Below, piece by piece: positions 33,339-42,975 of a stretch of 64,000 nucleotides of DNA. Both the position numbers and the translations under genes were made by a program. This stretch comes from Candidatus Buchananbacteria bacterium (GTDB lineage Bacteria; Patescibacteriota; Patescibacteriia; 2-01-FULL-39-33): NCBI GenBank assembly GCA_903859075.1, contig CAIOLF010000024.1, positions 7,174 through 71,173 on the forward strand, written 5' to 3'. Positions within the stretch are counted from its first letter, which is position 1. Every line of letters begins with the position of its first letter. The notes under the pieces were generated by a model. It made no database searches and was not told the origin of the DNA. It worked only from the letters and a program-made list of their open reading frames with translations.

Positions 33339-33800
33339 TTACTCAATTTTATCAATCTTGCATTTGATCTTTCCGGCCGGGATATTGATTTCAAATTCAT
33401 GGCCGACCGCTTTGCCGATAAAGGCCATCCCGAGCGGCGACTCGTTGGAAATCTTGCCGCTGGCCGGGTCGGCCTCGCTATGGCCCACGATCATATACTT
33501 TATTTTCTGGCCATTGTCGCAAGTAGCGTGCACTGTTGATCCTAAGCCGACCGTGGATGATCTTTGGGACGCTTCAATGACAACAGCATTTTTAATCAGA
33601 GCTTCCAACTCGAGAACACGGCCTTCAATAAAACTCTGCTTATCGCGGGCATCGTGATACTCGGCGTTCTCCGACAGGTCGCCGAGCTCGCGGGCGCGGG
33701 CAATACGTTCGATCACTTCCGGTCGCTCGACATTTTTTAAATTTTCCAGCTCCTGTTTGACCTTTTCCAGACCGTCTGGAGAGATGTAACTGTCTTTCAT
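33339..33800 (-). CDS. greA: Transcription elongation factor GreA
   Basis: The 153-residue protein has the N-terminal coiled coil with SPDGLEKVKQELENLKNVERPEVIERIARARELGDLSENAEYHDAR, including the acidic tip (DLSENAEY), and a C-terminal FKBP-like domain (GKISNESPLGMAFIGKAVGHEFEI). It inserts into the RNA polymerase secondary channel to rescue backtracked complexes. It is a single gene. Confidence 0.96.
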   Translation of the reverse strand: MKDSYISPDGLEKVKQELENLKNVERPEVIERIARARELGDLSENAEYHDARDKQSFIEGRVLELEALIKNAVVIEASQRSSTVGLGSTVHATCDNGQKIKYMIVGHSEADPASGKISNESPLGMAFIGKAVGHEFEINIPAGKIKCKIDKIE

Positions 33801-33899
33801 GAATAATGATATTTAATAATGATAGTTAAAAGGATATCAGAAACGTCGGATACTGTCAAACGTTGTTATCCGGAATTTTACCCCAGGCCGATATTTTCC

Positions 33900-35801
33900 C
33901 TATTTAAACCAATATTCTAATATTTCCCTAGCAATCGGGGTGGCAACGCTGCTGCCCTCCCCCCCCTCTTCAAATAGCACCGTAACGGCAAAAGTCGGAT
34001 TATCATAAGGCGCGAAGGCGGTAAACCAGGCATGATTTTTTTTGGTGGTGTTCCACTGAGCCGTGCCGGTCTTTCCCGCTACCGCCACTTTGAAATCACT
34101 CAGGCTCTTAGCCGACCCGGTTTTCACCGTTTCTCGCATGCCCTCCCTGACAATATTGATGTTTTCCTTGGAGATAAAATTCTCCCTGACAATTTGGGGC
34201 GGAAAAGATTCTTTGCTGCCGTCGGGGCGCACTAGGCCCAGCGCCAGATGCGGCCGCAAATATCTGCCGCCGTTAGCGACAGTTGCCGTCCAAGCATTGA
34301 CTTGCAGCGGCGTCACTAGCAAGTCGCCCTGACCGATCGAAATATGGTAAGTATCGCCGATATACCATTGTTCTTTTTTTACTTCTTCTTTCCATTGCGG
34401 CGTCGGCACAAAGCCGCCGCGTTCTCCGGGCAGATCAATGCCAGTCGGCTCTCCCAGGCCGAAAAGACGGAAATATTTTACCAGCCGGTCTACCCCTAAA
34501 CCTTTAAAATCGCCGAAACCGCCCCCGATATAATAAAAGAAGGTGTTGACCGACTGAGCAATGGCTTTAATGACATTAGTGGCGCCATGTCCGCCAGCCT
34601 TCCAATCTGGGAAAAACCACTCTTTTACTTTCAGTCCTCCGGTACTGTTAACGATCGTATTTATGGTGATTATTTTTTCTTGCAAGGCCGCGGCGGCGAT
34701 TGTCGGCTTGATAGTGGAACCGGAGGGATATTCGCCAAAAATCGACCGGGTAAACAATGGCTTATTGGGATCTTCCAATAGTTTTTTATAATCATCCGGC
34801 TTGATGCCTGGGGCAAAAAGATTATTATCATAGCTGGGATAATCAACCAAGGCCAAAATCTCTCCGGTCTGAGGATTAGAGACCACTACCGAACCGCGGC
34901 CGTCCTTGATATGATTTTGTAAAATCTCATAAATCTTTTTTTGCAGCTGGCAGTCAACCGATAAAATCAGGCTAGCGCCGGCGACGTACTGGGTCTGGGA
35001 AATGACTTTCTTTTCCCGGCCCAGAGCATCAACTTCGATTCTTTTTTGTCCACGCTGTCCTTTGAGGTAGCTCTCATATTGCTTTTCCAGTCCCGCTTTG
35101 CCAATGTTGTCGCTAAGCAGATAAGTGCTTTTATTCTTCTCGTACGCCGGGGCATCAATCTTGCCGACATAGCCCAAAAGGTGAGACCAAGATGGTCCGG
35201 CCAGATATTGCCTCCAAGAATCAATATCCAGATAAACTCCTGGCATGTCCGAGCTGATTATCTTCAAATACATCGCCTGCTCATAACCAATACCAGTCTT
35301 AATAATAATCGACTGATAATAATACTTTGAAGAATCCTTGAGCTTAGCTTCAATCTCCTGGCTGGTAATTCCCGCCAGAGAGGCGGCCGTATTTATGACT
35401 TCGCTTCTTTTATCGCTATCTTTGGGCAGGTCGGCGGGTATAATCGACAAAGAAAAGCCAAACACATTCTGCACCAAGGACTGTCCATTGCGGTCATAGA
35501 TAATGCCGCGATCGGCCTTGGTGTATTCGGTCTTAATCCGATTTTCTTCAGCCAAAGAAAAATAATAATCGCCTTTGATTATCTGCAGATAAAAACTCTT
35601 GGCAAACAATACGACCAAGCCGAGCAGCAGCAGCAGATAAAATAATCTGATTTTTTTAGCAGTCAAGGACAAGCTTAAAAAACCGGCACCCGCGCCGGAA
35701 GAAATTGAAGTGGGCGAACTAAAACTGTCCTCCACCCAGCGGACTGAGCTTTTTCTCTCCAAGTCAACATTTTTGCTTTCAAAGAATATATTGTTTTTCA
35801 T
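33900..35801 (-). CDS. mrdA: Penicillin-binding protein 2 (peptidoglycan transpeptidase)
   Basis: The 633-residue protein has a 50-residue cytoplasmic N-terminus, one membrane anchor (LFYLLLLLGLVVLFAKSFYL, about 55-74), the PBP dimerisation domain (ADRGIIYDRNGQSLV) and the transpeptidase motifs GEYPSGSTIKP (SxxK), SVN and AGKTGTAQW (KTG). It crosslinks peptidoglycan in the elongasome. Its start overlaps the mreD stop by 4 bp, so it is the last gene of mreB-mreC-mreD-mrdA. A C8 run (33959-33966) near the 3' end encodes EEGGEG. Confidence 0.95.
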   Translation of the reverse strand: MKNNIFFESKNVDLERKSSVRWVEDSFSSPTSISSGAGAGFLSLSLTAKKIRLFYLLLLLGLVVLFAKSFYLQIIKGDYYFSLAEENRIKTEYTKADRGIIYDRNGQSLVQNVFGFSLSIIPADLPKDSDKRSEVINTAASLAGITSQEIEAKLKDSSKYYYQSIIIKTGIGYEQAMYLKIISSDMPGVYLDIDSWRQYLAGPSWSHLLGYVGKIDAPAYEKNKSTYLLSDNIGKAGLEKQYESYLKGQRGQKRIEVDALGREKKVISQTQYVAGASLILSVDCQLQKKIYEILQNHIKDGRGSVVVSNPQTGEILALVDYPSYDNNLFAPGIKPDDYKKLLEDPNKPLFTRSIFGEYPSGSTIKPTIAAAALQEKIITINTIVNSTGGLKVKEWFFPDWKAGGHGATNVIKAIAQSVNTFFYYIGGGFGDFKGLGVDRLVKYFRLFGLGEPTGIDLPGERGGFVPTPQWKEEVKKEQWYIGDTYHISIGQGDLLVTPLQVNAWTATVANGGRYLRPHLALGLVRPDGSKESFPPQIVRENFISKENINIVREGMRETVKTGSAKSLSDFKVAVAGKTGTAQWNTTKKNHAWFTAFAPYDNPTFAVTVLFEEGGEGSSVATPIAREILEYWFK

Positions 35802-36319
35802 GAATGTAAAAAAACCGGCTTAAATCTTTTGGACAAGTAATTTATAAACAAAAAGGCCAGCGCCAAAAAGATCACAACATTAACCAGCTGCCAGCCAATC
35901 GCGCCCAAGTAACGCCAGTTAGTAAAATACTCGCTGCCGCCCAGATAGTAAATCAAGCCCGAGAAGGACAGAAAAAATAGATTGTAAACTAAGACGCCGA
36001 TACTTCCAATAATCAACAAAGAATAAAAGGAGCGATTAGTAAAAAAATTCTTAAAGAGCGCCTCCAAAATAATGGCCGTCAGCAAATAGCTGACCATAAA
36101 AATTCCGAAGGGCAGGCTGGAATAAATGTCCATAATAACGCCGCTCAGAACCAGAAACCAGATAACGCGCTCAAAAGAGCTCAGATTAACCAGCAGCACC
36201 AAGATAATTAGCAGCAAGTCGAAATTGGCCATAATCGCATTCTGGCTGGACGAGAGAAAAACTTGGCCGGCGGCGGCCAGAATAATGACAATGGACCAGA
36301 GGATATATTTATACCACAT
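35798..36319 (-). CDS. mreD: Rod-shape-determining protein MreD
   Basis: The 173-residue protein has about five hydrophobic helices and no soluble domain, as in MreD. The stretch IYSSLPFGIFMVSYLLTAI matches the family pattern of a loop rich in P and G after the third helix. It belongs to the membrane core of the elongasome with MreC and PBP2. It lies between mreC (6 bp) and mrdA (4-bp overlap). Confidence 0.88.
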   Translation of the reverse strand: MWYKYILWSIVIILAAAGQVFLSSSQNAIMANFDLLLIILVLLVNLSSFERVIWFLVLSGVIMDIYSSLPFGIFMVSYLLTAIILEALFKNFFTNRSFYSLLIIGSIGVLVYNLFFLSFSGLIYYLGGSEYFTNWRYLGAIGWQLVNVVIFLALAFLFINYLSKRFKPVFLHS

Positions 36320-36325
36320 AAAAAA

Positions 36326-37120
36326 TCAGGGAATAATCACTAATACATAACTCAGATCGGCAAAAGAGACTATGGGCTTAAGGATGGCTGTTTTAAAAAT
36401 CTCGCTTTCAACCTCTTTGACCGATTCCACCCGGGCGATCAATAAATTCTTTGGTATCTGCCCTTCCAATCCGGAAGTGACTATCGTATCGCCTTCCTTG
36501 ATCTGCTGATTGCGGGCAATATTAGTCATGGAAAAGCTCAGTCCGAATTGACCTTCGACTAAGCCGGCCGTCCGATCAGAATTTTGCACCGTTGCCGCTA
36601 CCTTGCTCTTATTGTCCGTGAGCAGCAACACTTTGGAAAAACCATCTCCTACTTCCGTCAGTTTTCCCACCAACACGCCGTTTTCAGTTACTACTGCCAT
36701 TCCTTTTAGCAACCCCTCGTGCTGCCCCCGATTGATAACCACCGTCTGAGAGTAAGGATCGGCCACGCCGCTAATAATTTTAGCCGCGACATGCTTAAGC
36801 TGACTTTCACTGGCGAAGCCAAGTTCTTTTTTTAATAACTCATTTTCTTCTTGGAGCGCCTTAATGCGGCTAACATCAATCTGGTTGCTTTTTAATTGCT
36901 CCCGCAACTGGCTGTTTTCCGCCAACAAATCCTTTTTCTTTAGCCAGGAATCATAAAAGGATTTCCCCTGGCCGCTGACGGCGCGCGTGCCCTGCTGCAA
37001 AGGCGAGAAAATTCTGACCGCCAACCCTTCCACCGGCCCGAGCCAGCCGATAAAATGTAAAAAAATTAAGACGGCAATGATGACCAGGCCAACTATTGCC
37101 GATTTGAAAAATTTATTCAT
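36326..37120 (-). CDS. mreC: Rod-shape-determining protein MreC
   Basis: The ATG at 37120 (MNKFFKSAIVGLVIIAVLIF) is preferred over the in-frame upstream codon at 37150, which would overlap mreB. The 264-residue protein has one N-terminal membrane helix, a coiled coil (LLAENSQLREQLKSNQ, EENELLKKELGF) and the double beta-barrel with VVINRGQHEGLLKGMAVVTENGVLVGKL and LLLTDNKSKVAATVQ. MreC links MreB to extracellular synthases. Confidence 0.95.
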   Translation of the reverse strand: MNKFFKSAIVGLVIIAVLIFLHFIGWLGPVEGLAVRIFSPLQQGTRAVSGQGKSFYDSWLKKKDLLAENSQLREQLKSNQIDVSRIKALQEENELLKKELGFASESQLKHVAAKIISGVADPYSQTVVINRGQHEGLLKGMAVVTENGVLVGKLTEVGDGFSKVLLLTDNKSKVAATVQNSDRTAGLVEGQFGLSFSMTNIARNQQIKEGDTIVTSGLEGQIPKNLLIARVESVKEVESEIFKTAILKPIVSFADLSYVLVIIP

Positions 37121-37130
37121 AAATTTGGTC

Positions 37131-38165
37131 CTATTGCGAAGACGGGACAATCACGTCTTTTAACAATCCAAAATTATCCAACAAATACCCCATGCCGCGG
37201 ACAGCGCAAGTCTGCGGATCATCAGCGACATGGACGGGAATTTGAATGTCCCGGGCGATATATTCATCCAGCCCCTTAAGCATGGCCGTGCCGCCGGTTA
37301 AAATAATGCCCTTTTGATAAATATCCGCCACTAGCTCCGGCGGGGTAGTTTCCAAAGTTAATTTGATAATATCCAAGATCTTATGGACCGATTTAGCAAC
37401 GGCCTCTTGCACCTGTGAATTATTAACGTTAAATTCTTTCGGCAGGCCGGTAATTACGTCGCGGCCGCGCATGGGCATTGACAGCGGCTCCTTGAGCGGC
37501 AGCGCCGAACCGATTTTCTTCTTAATATCCTCAGCCACCATCTCGCCCAGAACCAGATTGAATTCCTCGCGGGCAAAAGCGATGATGTCTTTATCCAAAG
37601 AAACGCCGGCGACGCGGGAAACTTTCCAATTCACGATACCGTCGAGGGAGATTACCGCGACTTCCGTCAACCCGCCGCCCAAATTAACCACCATATTGCC
37701 GCTGGGCTCCTGAATCGGCACGCGGGCGCCAATGGCGGAAGCAATAATATTTTCCACTAAGAAAACCTCCGAAGCGCCGGCCGCTAGCACGGCGTCCTCA
37801 ACCGCTTTTTTCTCCACTGCCGTTACGTCAAGCGGCACGCCAATAACGACCCGGGGCATCGAAGAAAAAAAACCGTGGGCTTTTACCCGGCTCATGAAAT
37901 ACTTAAGCATTTTCTCGGCTACCTCGAAATCAGCGATAATGCCGTACTCGAGCGGCTTAGTCGTCACGATATGCGGCGGCGTCTTACCCAGCATTTTCCG
38001 CGCCTCATCCCCAATCGCCAAAATTTGGTCAGTGCGGGTATTTACCGCCACTACTGACGATTCATTAATCACTGTTCCCCTATCCTGCTGATAAATCAAG
38101 GTATAAGAACTGCCCAGATCAATGCCCAATCCTTTATTAAATCTCCCCAAAAACTTTTTCAGCAT
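37131..38165 (-). CDS. mreB: Actin-like MreB (mreCD-linked copy, altered nucleotide site)
   Basis: The 344-residue protein has the actin-fold elements GLGIDLGSSYTLIY (phosphate 1), VENIIASAIGARVP (Glu of connect 1), a phosphate 2 segment and GIILTGGTAMLKGLDEY (adenosine). In phosphate 2 the usual DIGGGTTE reads NLGGGLTE: N161 replaces the Asp and L166 replaces a Thr. This departs from canonical MreB, whereas the second copy at 45221-46228 keeps DIGGGTSE. It directs elongasome movement in rod-shaped cells. It is first in mreB-mreC-mreD-mrdA, 3 bp after proS. Confidence 0.95.
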   Translation of the reverse strand: MLKKFLGRFNKGLGIDLGSSYTLIYQQDRGTVINESSVVAVNTRTDQILAIGDEARKMLGKTPPHIVTTKPLEYGIIADFEVAEKMLKYFMSRVKAHGFFSSMPRVVIGVPLDVTAVEKKAVEDAVLAAGASEVFLVENIIASAIGARVPIQEPSGNMVVNLGGGLTEVAVISLDGIVNWKVSRVAGVSLDKDIIAFAREEFNLVLGEMVAEDIKKKIGSALPLKEPLSMPMRGRDVITGLPKEFNVNNSQVQEAVAKSVHKILDIIKLTLETTPPELVADIYQKGIILTGGTAMLKGLDEYIARDIQIPVHVADDPQTCAVRGMGYLLDNFGLLKDVIVPSSQ

Positions 38166-38168
38166 AAT

Positions 38169-39653
38169 TTAATAAGCTTTAGCGAAAATTACTCTTTCCT
38201 TTGACTCCTGGCCGCACACTAAGCACTTTCCCTTTTCGGCTTTGTTATTAAAGGGAATGCAGCGAATAGTTGCTTTAGTCTCTTCCTTGATTTGGGCCTC
38301 GCACTGAGCGCTACCGCACCAATGAGAGGAAATAAAAACATCATTTTCTTCCAGCTGTTTTTTAAATTTGGAATAATCATCAATCTCTTTAGTATTAGCT
38401 AATTGATTTTTAAGCGCCCGATCAAATAAATTTTTCTGAATTGACTCCAATAATTTTTTGACCTGTTTCACGATTTCATCGACACCGATAACGGCCTTTT
38501 CGCCATTGTCGCGGCGGACAGCTATGACTTGTTTTTTGGCGACGTCTTTGGGGCCAACCTCTAGTCTTAGCGGTACGCCCTTCTTTTCCCATTCAAAATA
38601 TTTCACGCCCGGCCGCTCATCGCGATCATCCACTTTGGCGATTACTCCGGCGGCTTTTAATTTTTCCGCCAATTCCTTGGCCGCTTCAACGGTTAGCTTT
38701 TTTTCTTCTTCGCTGGCGAAGATAGTAACCAGCACCGCCTGAAGAGGCGCGATTTTGGGAGGCATGATCATGCCTTTATCATCGCCATGGGTCATGATTA
38801 GTCCGCCGATCATTCTGGTAGAAACGCCCCAGCTGGTCTGCCAGACAAATTGCCTTTCACCTTTTTCATCCAAAAAAGACACATTGAACGACTTGGCAAA
38901 ATTCTGTCCCAGCATGTGCGAAGTGCCGGCTTGTAACGCCTTGCCATCCTGCATCATCGCTTCCACGCACAAAGTATAATCGGCGCCGGCGAATTTTTCC
39001 GCTTCCGTCTTGCGGCCGGCCAGCACCGGCATAGCCAGATAATTTTCAAGAAAATCCTTATAAACTAAAACCATTTGCTTGGCCCGATCCTCGGCTTCCT
39101 GCCGTGAGGCATGAGCCGTATGCCCCTCTTGCCAAAGGAATTCCATGGTGCGTAAAAAAACTCTGGTACGCATTTCCCAGCGGACAATATTGACCCACTG
39201 GTTGATGAGCAGCGGCAGATCGCGGTAAGATTGCACCCATCTGGAATAAGTGTCGTAAATTATAGTCTCTGAAGTCGGCCTGACAATCAGCGGTTCCTCC
39301 AATGGCCCGGCGGGATTAAGCTTGCCGGTAGCAGGATCCAATTCCAAACGATGGTGAGTAACTACGGCGCACTCTTTGGCAAAGTGTTCCACGTGCTCGG
39401 CTTCACGCTCAAAAAATGATTTAGGTATGAAAATTGGAAAATAAGCATTAACCACGTCCGTCTCCTTGAATTTAGCATCCAAAATTTTCTGGATATTCTC
39501 CCAGAGAGCATAACCATAGGGTTTGATTACCATACAGCCCCTGACTGAGGAATTTTCAGCCAAATCGGCAGCTTCGACTACATCCAAATACCATTTAGAA
39601 TAATCCTCTTCTCTGGTAGTGATGCCTTTTTTTGTTTCTGACTGGTTAGACAT
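38169..39653 (-). CDS. proS: Prolyl-tRNA synthetase, archaeal/eukaryotic-like type
   Basis: The 494-residue protein has class II motifs (motif 2 around QWVNIVRWEMRTRVFLRTMEFLWQEGHTAHA; motif 3 near the GGLIMTHGDDKGMIMPP loop), an anticodon-binding domain (VDDRDERPGVKYFEWEKKGVPLRLEVGPKD) and a C-terminal zinc-type domain (CGSAQCEAQIK ... KCLVCGQ). The absence of the bacterial editing insertion and the presence of this C-terminal domain define the ProS type 3 form. It charges tRNA-Pro. It sits upstream of the mre operon. Confidence 0.95.
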   Translation of the reverse strand: MSNQSETKKGITTREEDYSKWYLDVVEAADLAENSSVRGCMVIKPYGYALWENIQKILDAKFKETDVVNAYFPIFIPKSFFEREAEHVEHFAKECAVVTHHRLELDPATGKLNPAGPLEEPLIVRPTSETIIYDTYSRWVQSYRDLPLLINQWVNIVRWEMRTRVFLRTMEFLWQEGHTAHASRQEAEDRAKQMVLVYKDFLENYLAMPVLAGRKTEAEKFAGADYTLCVEAMMQDGKALQAGTSHMLGQNFAKSFNVSFLDEKGERQFVWQTSWGVSTRMIGGLIMTHGDDKGMIMPPKIAPLQAVLVTIFASEEEKKLTVEAAKELAEKLKAAGVIAKVDDRDERPGVKYFEWEKKGVPLRLEVGPKDVAKKQVIAVRRDNGEKAVIGVDEIVKQVKKLLESIQKNLFDRALKNQLANTKEIDDYSKFKKQLEENDVFISSHWCGSAQCEAQIKEETKATIRCIPFNNKAEKGKCLVCGQESKERVIFAKAY

Positions 39654-39669
39654 ATTTAATTTAATTTAA

Positions 39670-40029
39670 TTATTTATTGCCGAATAATCTAGCCCAAAAT
39701 CCTTTTGACTGCGGCTTAAAAACATCTTCCGGCGGCGCGCTACGCTCCTGCGCTAGCTGCTGCAAAACGCCTTCGATTCTCCGCGCTTCCCGCTCCACCA
39801 CTTCTCCGTCGTACTCGCCGCTATGAGCGCCATAACCCTCATAGCTGGCCTGCTTTTGATCAAGATGAAGGTTAATATCGCGATCACTAACATAGGCATG
39901 AAAACGAGGGTAGTTAAGCGTTCCTAAGCGGCGGACAAAGCTCGGGTTATTTTGGGAGTTGATCAAGCCATAGCCGCAACGCCGTACCGCTTCCAAAGGA
40001 TTCAAAGTATTAGGTATGGAAATATGCAT
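39670..40029 (-). CDS. Small hypothetical protein with C-terminal FWARLF motif
   Basis: The 119-residue protein is not recognised. It begins MHISIPNTLNPLEAVRRCGYG, has a beta-prone centre (RFHAYVSDRDINLHLDQK), a helix (EVVEREARRIEGVLQQLAQE) and ends KGFWARLFGNK. The last motif resembles short Trp/Phe segments in the PilN-like protein at 57959-59395. It lies 5 bp after the S2P protease gene and 16 bp before proS, so it is in the same operon. Confidence 0.6.
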   Translation of the reverse strand: MHISIPNTLNPLEAVRRCGYGLINSQNNPSFVRRLGTLNYPRFHAYVSDRDINLHLDQKQASYEGYGAHSGEYDGEVVEREARRIEGVLQQLAQERSAPPEDVFKPQSKGFWARLFGNK

Positions 40030-40034
40030 AAATA

Positions 40035-41222
40035 TTACATGCCAATTAGCTGCTTGAAAACTCCGGCTATTCTGCCGCCGTATCTTATCACATCTTTATA
40101 AGTGACGACAAGTACCAATAGCATTAGCAGAACAAAGCCAATATTATGGGATAAATTCTCCCATTTTTGCTTAATCGCCCGGCCGCGGATCTTTTCAATT
40201 AATAAGAATAAAATGCGTCCCCCGTCGAGCGCCGGAAAAGGCAAAATATTAATAATGGCCAGATTCAAAGAGATGAGGGCGACGAACTGCAATAAATAAG
40301 AAACGCCCATCCGAGTCGCCTCGCCGGTCATGACGGCGATGCCAACCGGGCCCGTCACTTCCAGTCCGACCGGAACGCCGAAGATCAAATTTTTCAGCAC
40401 GGTAAATAAAGCCACAAAAATAAAAGCCAGCCAGATAAAAGTCATCTTGAAGCCGTACCAAACCGCCAAATGCCAAGGATAGCGGACGATCTGCGTTTCT
40501 GAAAGAGCAATACCGACTCCTATCACTCCTTGATACTGCTGAACTTTTATTTTTTTGCTGATCAGCGACTCTCCCCGCGCCAGATCAACCGATACCTCGG
40601 CATCTTTCTTGCCGGCAAGATAGTTCTGCAACCCTTTGATGTCGGAAAATTCCTGGCCATCTACTTTATTGATAACATCGCCCAGCTTTACCCCCGCTTC
40701 TTTAGCGGGCAGCTTATCGATTAGCTCTACCACTTGGATTTTTGTCGGAGTTACGGCAATCGCTCCCGAAGCCAACGGCCCGGAAGTCGGCATGCCGATG
40801 CCATAACCGATCATTAAGAGTATCATGCAGAGTAAAAAATTCATCAGCACTCCCGAAGCCAGCACTAATATTCGCTTGGGAATGCTTTGGCTGGCAAAAC
40901 TATCCGCCTCAGCCGCCGCTTCTCCGTTTTCACCTTTAATCTTCACGAAACCGCCTATCGGCAACCAATTCAACGAATAGACCGTGGGCTTGTTTTCTGC
41001 TAGTTTCTGATTGCCCCAAACCCAATGCCAATTCTTTTTCTCTGGCTCTTCGTTTACGGCGGCAATTTTTTCTCGCCGAATGCCCACCGCCCGCGGCGGG
41101 ATGCCCAAGCCGAACTCGTCCACGCGGATGCCGAATTTTCTGGCAGTATAAAAATGCCCCAACTCATGGACAAAAACCAGGATGGAGAGCATGACGATAA
41201 AGACGATGATGGTGATGAGCAT
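40035..41222 (-). CDS. rseP: Site-2-type intramembrane zinc metalloprotease (RseP-like)
   Basis: The 395-residue protein has HELGH in the first membrane helix (FVHELGHFYTARKFG), a PDZ domain (PAKEAGVKLGDVINKVDGQEFSDIKGLQ, about 175-230) and the C-terminal NILPFPALDGGRILFLLIEK helix with the third zinc ligand Asp. Such proteases cut transmembrane anti-sigma factors or remnant signal peptides. It is shorter than the two-PDZ E. coli form, as in Gram-positive-like relatives. Confidence 0.93.
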   Translation of the reverse strand: MLITIIVFIVMLSILVFVHELGHFYTARKFGIRVDEFGLGIPPRAVGIRREKIAAVNEEPEKKNWHWVWGNQKLAENKPTVYSLNWLPIGGFVKIKGENGEAAAEADSFASQSIPKRILVLASGVLMNFLLCMILLMIGYGIGMPTSGPLASGAIAVTPTKIQVVELIDKLPAKEAGVKLGDVINKVDGQEFSDIKGLQNYLAGKKDAEVSVDLARGESLISKKIKVQQYQGVIGVGIALSETQIVRYPWHLAVWYGFKMTFIWLAFIFVALFTVLKNLIFGVPVGLEVTGPVGIAVMTGEATRMGVSYLLQFVALISLNLAIINILPFPALDGGRILFLLIEKIRGRAIKQKWENLSHNIGFVLLMLLVLVVTYKDVIRYGGRIAGVFKQLIGM

Positions 41223-41352
41223 AATTGAATTAATAAATTAAAAAAAATAGAAATTAAGAAATAAAGAAACTAAGAAATTAAGGGAAAGTCAACACAATAA
41301 TAAATTATTAATTACCCTTAATTTCATAATTTCTCAATTTCATAATTTCATA

Positions 41353-41901
41353 TTACACGGTCATTATTTCCTCTTCTTTTTCTTCGGTGATGGACTTGAC
41401 TTGATTATTGAATCCGCCGACCTTCTTGTCCAATTCTTCCAACAGGCTGAATTTTTCATCTTCGCCGAATTCTTTATTCTTTTCCGCCTCGACAATTTCT
41501 TCTTTTACCTTATCACGTGTCTGCCTGATAGCCACTTTAGCTTGCTCAGTTTTCTGATGCAGAATCTTTACGATTTCCTTGCGCGTCTCTTCAGTCAGCG
41601 GCGAGATGGTAATTCTGATTCTTTCTCCTTCATTGGCCGGCGACAACCCCAAACCCGACTCGACAATGGCTTTTTCAATTTCTTTAATGACGCTCTTGTC
41701 CCAGGGCTGGATAAGCAGGCTGCGACCATCAATTGTTACTGAGCCCAGCTGATTGAGGGGGTTTTTGACGCCATAGGCCTCGACTCGCACGTTATCCAGC
41801 AGCATCGGCGTGACGCGGCCGGTCTTTAAAGTACCAATATCGTGCTTGAAATGCTCGACCGCCTTGGTGAATTCACCCAAACTGTTATCGACAATACTCA
41901 T
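41353..41901 (-). CDS. frr: Ribosome recycling factor
   Basis: The 182-residue protein has the RRF signature: LKTGRVTPMLLDNVRVEAYG, PLNQLGSVTIDGRSLLIQPWDKSVIKEIEKAI, GERIRITISPLTEETRKEIVKIL, and the closing three-helix bundle. With EF-G it splits post-termination ribosomes. An AT-rich spacer with inverted words separates it from rseP. Confidence 0.96.
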   Translation of the reverse strand: MSIVDNSLGEFTKAVEHFKHDIGTLKTGRVTPMLLDNVRVEAYGVKNPLNQLGSVTIDGRSLLIQPWDKSVIKEIEKAIVESGLGLSPANEGERIRITISPLTEETRKEIVKILHQKTEQAKVAIRQTRDKVKEEIVEAEKNKEFGEDEKFSLLEELDKKVGGFNNQVKSITEEKEEEIMTV

Positions 41902-41913
41902 ATCTATAAGTTA

Positions 41914-42975
41914 TTATTTAGGAGGCAAATTATTGCCTAAATAAATTATTTTAGTATCAGTCGGATTAACCGCGATGTCAGACGTCAAACGGGAATAAGG
42001 CAATTTAATTGACGACCAAGTTTGTCCGCCGTCAACTGACTTCACCAGTGAATTCTGGGTGGCATAGTAAATTTCCTTGCTATTTTTGGGATTGACGCTA
42101 ACAGCATAAATCAGAGCCGCTTGAGAAACCGGCAATAAATTAACCACCTCCCAATTGACGCCGCCACTAGTGCTGCGCAGCATGCCATATTTGGAAATGA
42201 AGATCAATCCGCCCTCAGTGGCCGGATCGGCAATCAACTTTTTGTACTCATGCGTACCGGAATATGATTTCAGCCCTTCGCCCAGCCCCGCCCAATTATC
42301 GCCATTATCAGTGGACTTATAAAGCCCGTCTTTCTGAGTGCCAATATAGACTGTTGGGGAATCGTTGGGGTCGACGACAATATCCAAAATGGAGCCGCTC
42401 TTAGTTCTTAAGACCGTTTTCCAAGACTGCCCTCCGTTGGTGCTTTTTAATAGCTCGCCGCTACTATCGCCCATCAGAATATTATTGGGATCATTACGGT
42501 TTAGCGCCATAGCAGTCAGATAAACATCCGGCTTCTGATGATAATAAGGATTCTGCCAGGTCCGGCCGCAATCGATTGATTTGTAGAGCTTATTGCTTAG
42601 GGCCGCGTATAGCACGCATTTGTTCTTGGGATCAACGGTTAAAAAATTCACTAATCCATTATTAAGATCGCGGAACTGACGCCAGGAAGAACCGCCGTCA
42701 TAACTATAGATAATGCCATTGCTCTTGGTGCCTAAATAAATAGCTTGGCTGTCAGACGGATCAATGGCTATCTCCGTCACCTCAACATTGGAGATGGTGA
42801 TAATCTTTCCGTCAACCGCCGGTACCTTTACCGTCTGGACGAAGGTACGGCCGCTGTCGGTGGACCGCCAAATGCCGCCGGTAGAATTGCTTTGGGAAGG
42901 GCCGGTCACGGTACAGCCGCCTAGGGCCAGCAGGCCAGCCAGCAATAGGATCATGACGATTCTTTTATGGTTCAT
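41914..42975 (-). CDS. Lipoprotein with BNR/Asp-box beta-propeller repeats
   Basis: The 353-residue protein has a lipoprotein signal peptide (IVMILLLAGLLALGGC, lipobox LGGC) and repeated Asp-box motifs: STDSGRTF, SYDGGSSW, SIDCGRTW, STNGGQSW, STDNGDNW, STSGGVNW, SVDGGQTW, each about 45 residues apart, forming a seven-bladed sialidase/VPS10-like propeller. It is an exported, lipid-anchored surface protein. Catalytic residues of sialidases are not evident, so a binding or scaffold role is likely. The ATG overlaps the holB stop codon (ATGA). Confidence 0.8.
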   Translation of the reverse strand: MNHKRIVMILLLAGLLALGGCTVTGPSQSNSTGGIWRSTDSGRTFVQTVKVPAVDGKIITISNVEVTEIAIDPSDSQAIYLGTKSNGIIYSYDGGSSWRQFRDLNNGLVNFLTVDPKNKCVLYAALSNKLYKSIDCGRTWQNPYYHQKPDVYLTAMALNRNDPNNILMGDSSGELLKSTNGGQSWKTVLRTKSGSILDIVVDPNDSPTVYIGTQKDGLYKSTDNGDNWAGLGEGLKSYSGTHEYKKLIADPATEGGLIFISKYGMLRSTSGGVNWEVVNLLPVSQAALIYAVSVNPKNSKEIYYATQNSLVKSVDGGQTWSSIKLPYSRLTSDIAVNPTDTKIIYLGNNLPPK

